Shown here in pieces: positions 25,945 through 33,502 of a stretch of DNA of 64,000 nt. The position numbers and the translations under genes were made by a program. The DNA is taken from NCBI GenBank assembly GCA_000648925.1, contig JFHF01000007.1:140268-204267 (forward strand), written 5' to 3'. The notes beneath the pieces are model-generated. The model had not been told where the DNA came from, did no database searches, and saw nothing but the letters and a program-made list of their open reading frames with translations. Numbering within the stretch: the first letter of the stretch is position 1; every line of letters starts with the position of its first letter. The stretch is from Caballeronia jiangsuensis (lineage in GTDB: Bacteria; Pseudomonadota; Gammaproteobacteria; Burkholderiales; Burkholderiaceae).

Positions 25945-27156
25945 TTACTGCGTGGGCATATCCATCTCTAGCACGGTCGACAGGAAGCTTGTGAAAGCCA
26001 GTTCGAGGGCCAGGGCGATGGCAGTACCGGACACGATAAGAACGGGCACGAGTTCGCCATAAGGGAGTGGTCCGAGGTGCGCCTTGAACCAGACGTGAAT
26101 TGAATAACCGACGCCCGACAAGCCGCATAGAATCAGGAGCCCGGCAATGATGAGAATACGCTCGAGGGTGAGGGCGGCAGCCAGTCCTTTCATCCTGTAG
26201 TCCGCGGGTAACAGTCCCCTCAGCGCCCCGTATCGGCGAGCAACGATCGAGAAGCCAATGCATTGGGTGCCGATGAGTACGGACAGGCATCCGACGACGA
26301 CTGTATGAATGTCGAGCGATACATTAGGTGTGATCTGCGCGGGACCGGGCAACGCAAGCAAAGTGAGCAGCAGACCTATGCCGGTGATCGCAATGCCCGG
26401 ATAGAAGAAGAGCCATCGCGGGCAAAAAATAAGGAGAAAGCGAAGATGTCGCCAGCCATCTCGCCAGGTACGGAGATGCGGTGGGCGCGAGCGTCCGTCC
26501 TTGTTGAGCGTGGTTGGCACTTCCGCGATCCGATAGCCGGCCAGCGCCGCCTTGACGACCATCTCGCTTGCGAATTCCATCCCTCGGGTGTTCAGTTCGA
26601 GCGAAAGCATGCTGTCGCGATTGAAGCCGCGCAAGCCGCAGTGAAAATCGCCGATAGGGATATTGAAGAACAGCCGGCCGATAAAGCTCAGCACCGGGTT
26701 GCCGAGATACCTGTGCAAAAACGGCATCGCACCAGGCGCAATGCCGCCTTTGAAGCGATTGCCCATGACGAGGTCATAACCTTGTCGAAGCTTCTCGACG
26801 AAATTTCCCAGGCGTTGGAAATCATAGCTGTCGTCCGAATCGCCCATGATCACGAACCGTCCCCGAGCCGCCGCGATGCCACGGCTCAACGCGGCGCCAT
26901 AGCCGCGGACGGGAACACGCGTGACACGCGCCCCATGCGTTTCGGCAATCTCGATCGATCCGTCCGTGCTGCCGTTATCGGCGATCAACACTTCGCCGTC
27001 GATCTTGAAAGTGGCAAAGAATTCCTTCGCCTTGTCGATGCATAGAGCGAGCGTTTCCCTTTCGTTCAGGCAGGGCATCAGGATGGTCAATTCCATGGGG
27101 CCATCGACGCGCGAAGCGCCCGTTGCGATGACAGCGGTTTCGATACTGTTCCCCAT
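25945..27156 (-). CDS. Family 2 glycosyltransferase, polyprenyl-phosphate-sugar synthase-like
   Basis: A 403-aa protein. The N-terminal GT-A domain has TILMPCLNERETL, EVLIADNGSTDGS and the metal-binding-type MGDSDDSYDF (a DxD-like motif), followed by GFNRDSMLSL. From about residue 235 it has four hydrophobic segments, as in membrane-anchored dolichol-phosphate-mannose/undecaprenyl-phosphate-glucose synthases. It probably loads a sugar onto a polyprenyl phosphate for the GT-C-like protein next to it. ATG 27156 follows GGAGAG; nine more residues are possible upstream. First gene of the minus-strand operon. Confidence 0.9.
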   Translation of the reverse strand: MGNSIETAVIATGASRVDGPMELTILMPCLNERETLALCIDKAKEFFATFKIDGEVLIADNGSTDGSIEIAETHGARVTRVPVRGYGAALSRGIAAARGRFVIMGDSDDSYDFQRLGNFVEKLRQGYDLVMGNRFKGGIAPGAMPFLHRYLGNPVLSFIGRLFFNIPIGDFHCGLRGFNRDSMLSLELNTRGMEFASEMVVKAALAGYRIAEVPTTLNKDGRSRPPHLRTWRDGWRHLRFLLIFCPRWLFFYPGIAITGIGLLLTLLALPGPAQITPNVSLDIHTVVVGCLSVLIGTQCIGFSIVARRYGALRGLLPADYRMKGLAAALTLERILIIAGLLILCGLSGVGYSIHVWFKAHLGPLPYGELVPVLIVSGTAIALALELAFTSFLSTVLEMDMPTQ

Positions 27157-27720
27157 TCGCACTCTCCGGTAACTCCGATGCAACGTGACTCATTCATCGC
27201 TGTCGACGGCGTCGCTTCGAGAAATAAAGAGTCTTGCCCGAACTCCGAACTGCCCATGCTGCAGATACTTTTATAGCGATGGCTTTTCCGCGTCGTTTCG
27301 CCGGCATCCCGCGCAGCACGGATGTCTTGCCGATCACGGATACGACATGCGGGATCATAGTCGTGCGTGATTGGGCTATTGAAGGTCTTGGCTGAAAGCG
27401 GCAAGCGTTTGACTGATGCCTGAAAGGCGGCGGGTTTCGAGCCTTCGGAACGCGAGCCGCCGTGCGCCTGCGTGTCGGCGCAAGGGTCGCGATTATGTGA
27501 AGGCTTAAGTTTGTCCCGCTTGCGCGGGACGTCCGAGCAACGATCAGAGGGATTCGGATCGTTGTGGCTTTGGCGTATGAACCGGGGTCGCCGTCCGGAA
27601 TCGACCGGCGGGCGAGGGGAAAAGGCGCAATGACGCTCGTACTGCGATCTTCGGCAGCCGGTCAGTCGCGGTCAGTTTCCCGTATTAGAAACGAGCTATT
27701 CGAATGACTGAGAATAACGC
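27157..27720. other. Gene-free region with several hairpins
   Basis: No convincing gene. It holds the promoter side of the GT2 operon (27157-27400) and three inverted repeats in a row: 27426-27431 with 27456-27461 (GGCGGC/GCCGCC), 27513-27530 (GTCCCGC-TTGC-GCGGGAC, perfect) and 27538-27545 with 27557-27564 (CAACGATC/GATCGTTG, perfect). The cluster could be a structured RNA or a dispersed intergenic repeat. Confidence 0.5.
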
Positions 27721-28005
27721 TCACATATCGGCGACAGACGAACCTTCCACCTTTCCATCGACGATATCTTCACCGCGTTGACGAGCGGCGCGCCGGGCGA
27801 TTCCGAAGTCCACAAACACATCTTGCCGATCGAGCTTGAATACGCGGCTCGTGCCAGCCTCGCCCGATATCTCCGGGCGACAGATGCGAATCGCGACATC
27901 GTAGCCTTCGTCGTAGCGAGAATGTCTGTCGAAGCGGCTGAATGCCCGCGAGAACACGAGAGGATGAAGTTCGAAGCCCTTGTAAAGAGGCGGGAATGCT
28001 GGCAT
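27721..28005 (-). CDS. Small hypothetical protein (94 aa)
   Basis: I do not recognise a characterised family. The protein starts MPAFPPLYKGFELHPLVFSR and is rich in charged residues (RHSRYDEGYDVAIRICRPE, RRAARQRGEDIVDG). This frame was chosen over overlapping frames on both strands because its ATG at 28005 is preceded by GAGGAGA at ideal spacing and its composition is protein-like. It stands alone upstream of the cold-shock gene, in opposite orientation. Confidence 0.7.
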   Translation of the reverse strand: MPAFPPLYKGFELHPLVFSRAFSRFDRHSRYDEGYDVAIRICRPEISGEAGTSRVFKLDRQDVFVDFGIARRAARQRGEDIVDGKVEGSSVADM

Positions 28006-28230
28006 GAACGTCTCCTCGAGAATGAAGGACCACTATACCCGCAAAGCCCGCCGGGAGCGAGGAACGAGCAGTCAGACAAATCGCTTCCGCGCCGCGGGCC
28101 GAAAGATCTTGACGGTTTTCGAGGCGAGGCGTACTTTTCTTAATGAAGTCTTCAAGAAGCGCGATTGCTGCTCATCATTGACCGCAGCCTGCGGTGTTCG
28201 TTGTCCTCTCCCTCCTTGATCCTTTGTTCC

Positions 28231-28250
28231 GGGACCCCTCTCGCGGTCCC
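28231..28250 (+). promoter_or_regulatory. Hairpin in cold-shock gene leader
   Basis: GGGACC pairs with GGTCCC across an eight-nt loop, 30 nt upstream of the cspA-type start. Cold-shock mRNAs commonly have structured leaders that respond to temperature; that role here is inferred. Confidence 0.4.
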
Positions 28251-28280
28251 ATTTGTTCGTTCATCTTCAGGAGAGTTTCA

Positions 28281-28484
28281 ATGGATACCGGCACCGTCAA
28301 GTGGTTCAACGACAGTAAGGGTTTTGGGTTTATCACGCCCGACAGCGGCGGCGATGACCTGTTCGCGCATTTCTCTGAGATTCGCGCCGAAGGGTTCAAG
28401 ACGCTCGCGGAAAATCAGAAAGTCAGCTATGAAACGAAGAGCGGTCCCAAGGGTCTGCAGGCCGCGAACATCACGCCGATCTAA
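28281..28484 (+). CDS. Cold-shock protein (CspA family)
   Basis: A 67-aa single cold-shock domain. The RNA-binding motifs are [14 protein letters not shown] (RNP1) and DLFAHFSEI (RNP2 region, usually VFVHF; here LFAHF). The family binds single-stranded nucleic acid and works as an RNA chaperone. ATG 28281 follows AGGAGAG. A long perfect palindrome directly downstream is a strong terminator. It appears monocistronic. Confidence 0.96.
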   Translation: MDTGTVKWFNDSKGFGFITPDSGGDDLFAHFSEIRAEGFKTLAENQKVSYETKSGPKGLQAANITPI

Positions 28485-28493
28485 GTAGCCTTG

Positions 28494-28521
28494 CTGCCGG
28501 TTCCGCATGCGGAACCGGCAG
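28494..28521 (+). terminator. Terminator of cold-shock gene
   Basis: A perfect 28-bp palindrome (centre CCGCATGCGG) starts ten nt after the stop codon and is followed by TTTCG. No unpaired loop is written in the sequence beyond the central bases. Confidence 0.85.
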
Positions 28522-28686
28522 TTTCGTATCTGGATCAATCAAATTTCGTTCAGGTACTGCCTACGCAATAAATAGCATGCCTGATCATTTCGATGCATTG
28601 AACGCAAATGCCCGAGCCCCAGCGACACGAGCACGGGTCGTAGCTTCATCGCGTGGTACGATGGCTCACCACTACTGGAGTTCTCG

Positions 28687-28905
28687 ATGTCACGCATGTT
28701 GAAAGTTGGAAACCATGAATTCCATGTTGTGGTTCAACCGCTTGCTGCCGGTGGCTTCACCTACGCATGTGTCGATGTAGATTTGAGTAGTTCGAACGTC
28801 AGCGAGATCCGCTATGACAGTCATCTTCGCTTCGAGACCGAGGACGAGGCCTATGAAGGCGGCTCGGCTCACGCGCGACGCCAGGCGGTGAGAATAAGGC
28901 GTTAG
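28687..28905 (+). CDS. Small hypothetical protein (72 aa)
   Basis: A 72-aa protein starting MSRMLKVGNHEFHVVVQPL, with alternating hydrophobic strands and a C-terminal helix (TEDEAYEGGSAHARRQAV). It has no recognised domain. GGAG lies six nt before ATG 28687. It is similar in plan to the 72-aa protein at 10750. Two nearby genes (29045 and 29568) are also small and uncharacterised. Confidence 0.7.
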   Translation: MSRMLKVGNHEFHVVVQPLAAGGFTYACVDVDLSSSNVSEIRYDSHLRFETEDEAYEGGSAHARRQAVRIRR

Positions 28906-29044
28906 CCATCGCCGGCATCACGTCTCCGTCGTATCGCCATTGCGCGACAGTCAAAGGGCCGGACTTGCTTTTACAAATGATGTCTCGCAAGCGCACGAGA
29001 CGACGCGTAACCTGTTTGCTTGCATCGACGACGCGGAGGTCGCC

Positions 29045-29467
29045 ATGTGGAACTGCAAGCACTGCAAAGTCGATGTATCCCGGCACAATGCGCATCCAGC
29101 CATCGATAGCCTCGGAATTTACTTCGTATGCCCGGGCTGCTTCGAACGTAATCCGTTGACCGGATCGAAAAGAGGCGGCGTTCGTTTGCAGCAATCCACT
29201 GCTCCCGACGCTCTGTCTTTGAATCGTCCTTTCCTGCGTTCAGACGGCGATCTTTTCTTCTGTCAGACCATCCAGAACAGGCGCTTGCAGGTCCAGGTCA
29301 CGCGCGAATGCCTTGACCGTGTCTTCGGTTCGGACGGGTCTGTGTCGCAGGACAGCGAAGTCCTGCGTGTGAACCTGAACCACATCGTCGGGATAGCGAC
29401 TCAGAAACAGAGGGACGGCTCCCGCTCACCAATCAAAGTGCTTTGCGCCGACTTCGGGCTCGTCTGA
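29045..29467 (+). CDS. Zinc-ribbon-like hypothetical protein
   Basis: A 140-aa protein. The N-terminus MWNCKHCKV and VCPGCFERN form a two-CxxC zinc-ribbon pattern. The second half (DGDLFFCQTIQNRRLQVQVT, then RECLDRVFGSD) looks like the DUF1488 type of small beta-rich domain; this is a weak resemblance. The start 29045 was chosen over the open frame from 28940 because GGAGG lies six nt upstream and the first Cys pair follows at once. Function not known. Confidence 0.7.
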   Translation: MWNCKHCKVDVSRHNAHPAIDSLGIYFVCPGCFERNPLTGSKRGGVRLQQSTAPDALSLNRPFLRSDGDLFFCQTIQNRRLQVQVTRECLDRVFGSDGSVSQDSEVLRVNLNHIVGIATQKQRDGSRSPIKVLCADFGLV

Positions 29468-29567
29468 TACGTGTTCGACCGCCAGCCGCGCATGTCGCCG
29501 AAATAGTCAGAATTCCAAAATAAATACGACGCCGCGATACCTCGTCGGAGTGAAACTTCGAGGCAAT

Positions 29568-29753
29568 CTAGTCCGTCGGTGAGACATAGCGCCACTTCGC
29601 GGCGTTGACGTCGATGCGCGCATCGTTCTCAAGCCGCTTTTCTGCGCGGTCGGACTCTGCCTGCCGCAGCGCTTCTACGCGAGCTTTTTGAGTTGCCGTC
29701 AGGTCCTGCTTTCGAAACGGTGCGGCGGTGTCGGTCGGGATTCGCTTCAGCAT
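29568..29753 (-). CDS. Small hypothetical protein (61 aa)
   Basis: A short, charged, mostly helical protein (MLKRIPTDTAAPFRKQDLTATQKARVEALRQAESDRAEKR) ending WRYVSPTD. No family recognised. Start 29753 has only a weak GGA upstream. The frame is open to 29822, but the residues there are encoded opposite the short basic gene at 29781 and look less likely. Confidence 0.55.
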   Translation of the reverse strand: MLKRIPTDTAAPFRKQDLTATQKARVEALRQAESDRAEKRLENDARIDVNAAKWRYVSPTD

Positions 29754-29780
29754 GTTGATGTCCGCAAAAAAGGAAGGTCG

Positions 29781-29909
29781 GTGAAGGGCAGCCACGCGAG
29801 CGTGCGCCGCATGGCGAAACAAAGCAAGAACAATCGTCAGACTTCGACGGGGCGACGCATCGGGAAATTCGCGGGCGCGCGTCTCGACGCTCGTCGTCGA
29901 GCCAATTAA
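29781..29909 (+). CDS. Possible small basic protein (42 aa)
   Basis: The frame encodes a very basic peptide containing MAKQSKNNRQTSTGRRIGKF and ending RLDARRRAN. GTG 29781 has AGGAAGG upstream, though spacing is short; ATG 29811 would give 32 aa with no clear ribosome-binding site. It resembles in charge the basic peptide at 29992. It could bind nucleic acid. Support is weak. Confidence 0.4.
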   Translation: MKGSHASVRRMAKQSKNNRQTSTGRRIGKFAGARLDARRRAN

Positions 29910-29991
29910 ATAGATCGCGACAGCAATTAAAAATGCGCTCAGAATAGGCTAATTAGCGGCCCATTCCGTGGCCGCCACTCAGGGGCGAGAA

Positions 29992-30132
29992 ATGGCAAAG
30001 GGTCAAATGCGAAGTAATCGCGAGGCAAAGAAGCCCAAACAAGCCAAAAAATTGTCGACGCCAGTCGCCGATCCATTCAAGATCCCGGTTCCCAAGACTA
30101 CGGGGTCAACCAGCGCCGCCAAAAAGAAATAA
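29992..30132 (+). CDS. Small lysine-rich protein (46 aa)
   Basis: A short protein with MAKGQMRSNREAKKPKQAKK, then a proline-rich middle (VADPFKIPVPK) and a lysine tail (AAKKK). Similar short basic proteins are common in Burkholderia-group genomes and have no defined role. GGGGCGAG lies before ATG 29992. It is too short for most gene finders at default settings. It probably is expressed on its own. Confidence 0.6.
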   Translation: MAKGQMRSNREAKKPKQAKKLSTPVADPFKIPVPKTTGSTSAAKKK

Positions 30133-30284
30133 CCGATTGCCGCCATGCATTGCATGGTCGTGTTCGTGAGTCAGTCTTACTTCATGCCTGGCTTTTCATT
30201 CGATGTTCGGATTATTTGACGCGCTTCCGAGTCTCGGTTGACTCATTCGCGCATTTCCGCGCGGATTAACCCTTTGGGAGCGAA

Positions 30285-30320
30285 ATGGTGATCCAGTCTC
30301 TCCACGGCGTGCCGCAATGA
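30285..30320 (+). CDS. Eleven-codon upstream open reading frame
   Basis: ATG 30285 is preceded by GGGAG and encodes MVIQSLHGVPQ. Its TGA stop (30318-30320) overlaps the ATG of the transglutaminase gene at 30317, which itself has no good ribosome-binding site. This arrangement would allow translational coupling by a leader peptide. Whether it is translated is not known. Confidence 0.45.
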   Translation: MVIQSLHGVPQ

Positions 30321-31189
30321 GCGGCCCGCAACGTCTTACCGTGCGCCATCAAAGTGCATATCGCTATTCCGAGCCGGTGCGCTTCGGAGAGCATCGCATG
30401 ATGTTTCGCCCGCGTGCGAGTCATGATCTGCGTCTTCTGAGTACGCAGTTGATGATCAGCCCGACGCCCGATCGCCTGCATTGGCTGCATGACGTATTCG
30501 ACAATTCGGTCGCAATTGCGACGTTTTCGGGCGAGGCGTCCGAATTGATCTTCAGAAGCGAGGTGACGCTCGAACACTACGAAGCGCCATTGCCCGATTA
30601 TTCGCTGGAAGGGTATGCATCGAAGTGGCCATTCGCTTACACCAGCGAGGAAGCGTCGAATCTCGTGAACGCGCGAAGCCGGCCGATTCTTACCGGCGAA
30701 GTGGACGCATGGGCGCGACGTTTTATCGGACCGGGCGGTTCGACCGAAACGATGACCTTGCTGCGCAGCATGACGCTCGAGATCAAGAACAGCTTCACCT
30801 ACGTGCGGCGAGTCGAGAAGGGCGTCAATCAACCCGCCGAGACGCTGCGGCTGGGAAGCGGCAGTTGCAGGGATTTCGCGGTGCTCATGATGGATGCGGT
30901 CCGATCGCTGGGCCTGGCAGCCCGGTTCGTCAGCGGCTATATCTTCGTGCCGAACCACGACGCGACGCTGGGCGGCGGCGCGACGCACGCTTGGTTGCAG
31001 ATCTATCTTCCCGGTGCCGGCTGGGTCGATTTCGATCCGACCAACAGCATCATCGGCAACCGGAATCTGATTCGTGTAGCCGTAGCCTGGAATTCCGATC
31101 AGGCGCTGCCGCTCTGGGGAACGTGGCACGGCGCGATGCATTCGTTCCGGAGTCTCGACGTAGACGTGAGCGTCACCGAAGACAACTGA
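30317..31189 (+). CDS. Transglutaminase-like protein with complete Cys-His-Asp triad
   Basis: A 290-aa protein with an N-terminal beta domain typical of bacterial transglutaminase-like proteases (RLTVRHQSAYRYSEPVRFGEHRMM) and a core domain with Cys184 in GSGSCRDFA, His224 in ATHAWLQIY and Asp240 in DFDPTN. The triad fits a papain-like peptidase or transferase. There is no signal peptide. The next gene encodes a second member of the superfamily. The biological substrate is unknown; related pairs are found near proteasome-like or circularly permuted ATP-grasp genes, none of which is seen here. Confidence 0.88.
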   Translation: MSGPQRLTVRHQSAYRYSEPVRFGEHRMMFRPRASHDLRLLSTQLMISPTPDRLHWLHDVFDNSVAIATFSGEASELIFRSEVTLEHYEAPLPDYSLEGYASKWPFAYTSEEASNLVNARSRPILTGEVDAWARRFIGPGGSTETMTLLRSMTLEIKNSFTYVRRVEKGVNQPAETLRLGSGSCRDFAVLMMDAVRSLGLAARFVSGYIFVPNHDATLGGGATHAWLQIYLPGAGWVDFDPTNSIIGNRNLIRVAVAWNSDQALPLWGTWHGAMHSFRSLDVDVSVTEDN

Positions 31190-31243
31190 TGGAGACATCT
31201 TTGCGCCGCGCGCCCCATGACTTCTCAATGCAAGGATGATTCG

Positions 31244-32047
31244 ATGAAACTCCGCGTGGGCTATGAACTGATCTACGAGTGTCCGCAGCCGACCCCGATG
31301 ATGCTGATGTTGAACACGCACTTCTCCCGCGCGCAGGATGTGCTGTCCGGCGATCTGCTGGTGGTCGATCCACCCGTGCCGATCACGCAGTATCGCGACA
31401 GCTTCGGTAATCTGTGCAGTCGTATCGTCGCACCGGCGGGGCTGATCTCGCTGTCCACCAGCGCATTGCTCGAAATCTCCGACCAGCCCGAGACGCGCGA
31501 ACCGCTCGGGCATCAGCATCCCGTCGAGACGCTGCCGGATGAATGTCTGGTGTTTCTGCTCGGCAGCCGATATTGCGAAACCGATCTCTTGTCCGCCATC
31601 GCGTGGAAACTGTTCGCCGCGACTGCCCCGGGGCGTGACCGGGTGCAGGCGATCTGCGACTACGTGCATGGCCACATCAAGTTTGGATACGGATTCGCTC
31701 GACCGACCAAGACCGCGTTCGAGGCGTTCGAGGAAGGCGAGGGCGTTTGTCGCGACTTCGCTCATCTGGCCGTTGCGCTGTGCCGCGCGATGAATATTCC
31801 GGCGCGCTATTGCACCGGCTATATCAGCGATGTCGGCGTGCCACCGCCCTATAGCGCGATGGATTTCGCGGCATGGTTCGAAGCCTACGTGGGCGATTCA
31901 TGGCAGACCTTCGACCCGCGCAACAACGTGCCGCGTACCGGCCGCGTGCTGATGGCGCGAGGTCGCGATGCCGCCGATGTCGCCATCAGCAATACCTTCG
32001 GTCCGACCGAACTGATCAAGTTCGATATCCACTGCGCGCCTGTGTGA
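31244..32047 (+). CDS. Transglutaminase-like protein lacking the usual catalytic His
   Basis: A 267-aa protein with N-terminal LRVGYELIYECPQPTPMML and core domain GEGVCRDFAHLAVALCRAM (Cys169). At the place where the family has HAW, this protein has FAAW (Ala209); FDPRN carries the Asp. The active site may therefore be changed or dead, though members of this subgroup vary at this position. ATG 31244 follows AAGGA; a start at 31217 is possible. It is 54 nt downstream of the complete homologue and probably in the same transcript. Confidence 0.85.
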   Translation: MKLRVGYELIYECPQPTPMMLMLNTHFSRAQDVLSGDLLVVDPPVPITQYRDSFGNLCSRIVAPAGLISLSTSALLEISDQPETREPLGHQHPVETLPDECLVFLLGSRYCETDLLSAIAWKLFAATAPGRDRVQAICDYVHGHIKFGYGFARPTKTAFEAFEEGEGVCRDFAHLAVALCRAMNIPARYCTGYISDVGVPPPYSAMDFAAWFEAYVGDSWQTFDPRNNVPRTGRVLMARGRDAADVAISNTFGPTELIKFDIHCAPV

Positions 32048-32095
32048 GTCCGAACGGGCTGCATCGAACGCAACGCAGCGCGCGCATCGGTTCCT

Positions 32096-33184
32096 TCACG
32101 ACGCCCGGGCTGCACGCTTGCGGCCGGCCTGCTTGCCTCGGACGGCTTGCGTGGCGTCTGCTGCATCGATCGCATGCTCGCTTGATTCACGGATGATGAG
32201 TTCCGGCACCGCAAAGAATTGCTTTGCCGGACCATCCGTCACAGCGCCTTCGACCAACCTCGAAAGAAGGGTCTCGCTCGCGAGCGCGCCGAGCTTGTCG
32301 GAGCCTGCCGAGAGCGTCGTAAGCGGTGGATTCGTATGTTCGGCCGCCACGATGTTGTCGCAACCCACAACCGCCAGGTCCTTGCCCGCACGCTTGCCCA
32401 TCCGATCGAGTTCATGCAGCACGCCGATCGCGACCTGGTCGTTGTAGCAGAGCACTGCCGTGGGACGGAGCGCCATGTCGAAGATCGCGCGCACCGCTTT
32501 CTGGCCGCCCTGTGGCGTGAGCTCGACGTCGATCGTCCACTCGTCGGCAACAGGAAGCGCGTGCTTCTTCATCGTCGAGAGATAGCCCTCGCGACGCTGA
32601 CTAGCCACCGCGTAGCCTTTGCGATTCCCTGCGAACGCGATGCGCGTATGTCCCTGAGCGATCAGATGCGCAGTGGCGAGCGCGAAGCCGAAAGCGTTAT
32701 CGACGCCTACGGTATCGACGTCGTCGCCCATCGGACGCATCACGAGCACGAGCGGGATTCCCCACGATCGAATCTCCGCCGGAAGCGCATCGTCGGTCCC
32801 GAGCGCGGGCGACATGATCAAGCCGGCGACATTCTGTTCCCGCATCGAGCGCAGCACGCGAGTTTGCGTTGCGACGCTTTCGGCCGTATGCGCCATCAAC
32901 GTGGTGTAACCAGCCTCGGCGAGCACGCGTTCGATCGCCACCAGCAACTCGACGAAGAAGGGGTTCGTCAGGTCGTTGATGACCATGCCGATCGTAGCGC
33001 TGCGTCGACCGCGCAACGCCGCGGCGCCCCGGTTGTACACGTACCCGAGCTGGCGCGCGGCCTGTCGCACCTTTTCCGCGGTGTCTGCCGGGATGCGCGG
33101 ATTCTCCTGCAACACCAGCGACACGGTCGATTTCGACACGCCCGCGGTTCTGGCGATGTCGAGGATGGTTGGATTGCTTTTCAT
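32096..33184 (-). CDS. LacI-family transcriptional repressor
   Basis: A 362-aa repressor. The N-terminal helix-turn-helix is TILDIARTAGVSKSTVSLVLQ (residues 6-26) with the hinge helix GRRSATIGMVI following. The sugar-binding core has ND-LTNPFFVELL and a dimer interface typical of GalR/LacI proteins. The C-terminus is lysine/arginine-rich. It is divergent from the operon starting at 33503; four copies of a palindrome lie between them, one of them only 50 nt upstream of its own start, so autoregulation is likely. The inducer should be a sugar-like compound imported by the operon. Confidence 0.93.
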   Translation of the reverse strand: MKSNPTILDIARTAGVSKSTVSLVLQENPRIPADTAEKVRQAARQLGYVYNRGAAALRGRRSATIGMVINDLTNPFFVELLVAIERVLAEAGYTTLMAHTAESVATQTRVLRSMREQNVAGLIMSPALGTDDALPAEIRSWGIPLVLVMRPMGDDVDTVGVDNAFGFALATAHLIAQGHTRIAFAGNRKGYAVASQRREGYLSTMKKHALPVADEWTIDVELTPQGGQKAVRAIFDMALRPTAVLCYNDQVAIGVLHELDRMGKRAGKDLAVVGCDNIVAAEHTNPPLTTLSAGSDKLGALASETLLSRLVEGAVTDGPAKQFFAVPELIIRESSEHAIDAADATQAVRGKQAGRKRAARAS

Positions 33185-33234
33185 GTGGGACGCGCTCGGG
33201 AACGGCTTGCTCACCGGAAGATTATCACCGTCGC

Positions 33235-33246
33235 TAGAACGTTCCA
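33235..33246. promoter_or_regulatory. LacI operator site 1
   Basis: TAGAACGTTCCA; read on the minus strand it is AGTGGAACGTTCTAG, almost identical to site 4. It is 50 nt upstream of the repressor's start, so it would serve autoregulation. Confidence 0.75.
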
Positions 33247-33313
33247 CTGAATTTTTAAATCGTCGGATGTTTTGCGTACTCAGCGCTCGGCGGTGATCAG
33301 GGTTCGTCTCTAG

Positions 33314-33342
33314 TTGACTCGCTGAGACCTGCGAACTACATT
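33314..33342 (+). promoter_or_regulatory. Sigma70-like promoter of the catabolic operon
   Basis: TTGACT (33314-33319), a 17-nt spacer and TACATT (33337-33342). Operator 2 begins four nt after the -10 box and thus covers the expected transcription start, which fits repression by steric block. Confidence 0.6.
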
Positions 33343-33345
33343 AAG

Positions 33346-33357
33346 TGGAACGATCCA
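33346..33357. promoter_or_regulatory. LacI operator site 2
   Basis: AGTGGAACGATCCACC, identical over 16 nt to site 3. It is placed at the predicted transcription start. Confidence 0.75.
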
Positions 33358-33400
33358 CCACAAAGAACGGCGCGAGGCGCCGAATTTTTCAGCAGCTTAG

Positions 33401-33412
33401 TGGAACGATCCA
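33401..33412. promoter_or_regulatory. LacI operator site 3
   Basis: A second exact copy of AGTGGAACGATCCACC, 55 nt from site 2, about five helical turns, suitable for co-operative binding on one face. Confidence 0.75.
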
Positions 33413-33467
33413 CCAACGGTCACGATAGCCAGGAACGCGGGAAACGCGTTTTCTTTTCCGCCGTTAG

Positions 33468-33479
33468 TGGAACGTTCTA
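33468..33479. promoter_or_regulatory. LacI operator site 4
   Basis: TGGAACGTTCTA in context AGTGGAACGTTCTAC, 23 nt upstream of the first operon gene's ATG. Close to the ribosome-binding site. Confidence 0.75.
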
Positions 33480-33502
33480 CTCGACCGATACTGGAGACAG
33501 AC

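Noticed and set aside
27704..28143. Plus-strand frames opposite the 94-aa gene, including a 121-aa one
   Set aside because: They lack a ribosome-binding site, while the minus-strand frame has a GAGGAGA at correct spacing.
28940..29044. Extended start for the zinc-ribbon protein
   Set aside because: The additional 35 residues have no ribosome-binding site, and GGAGG at proper distance supports 29045.
30266..31765. Minus-strand frame of about 500 codons over the transglutaminase pair
   Set aside because: Shadow frame: no recognisable domain, and the opposite strand encodes a complete Cys-His-Asp protein.
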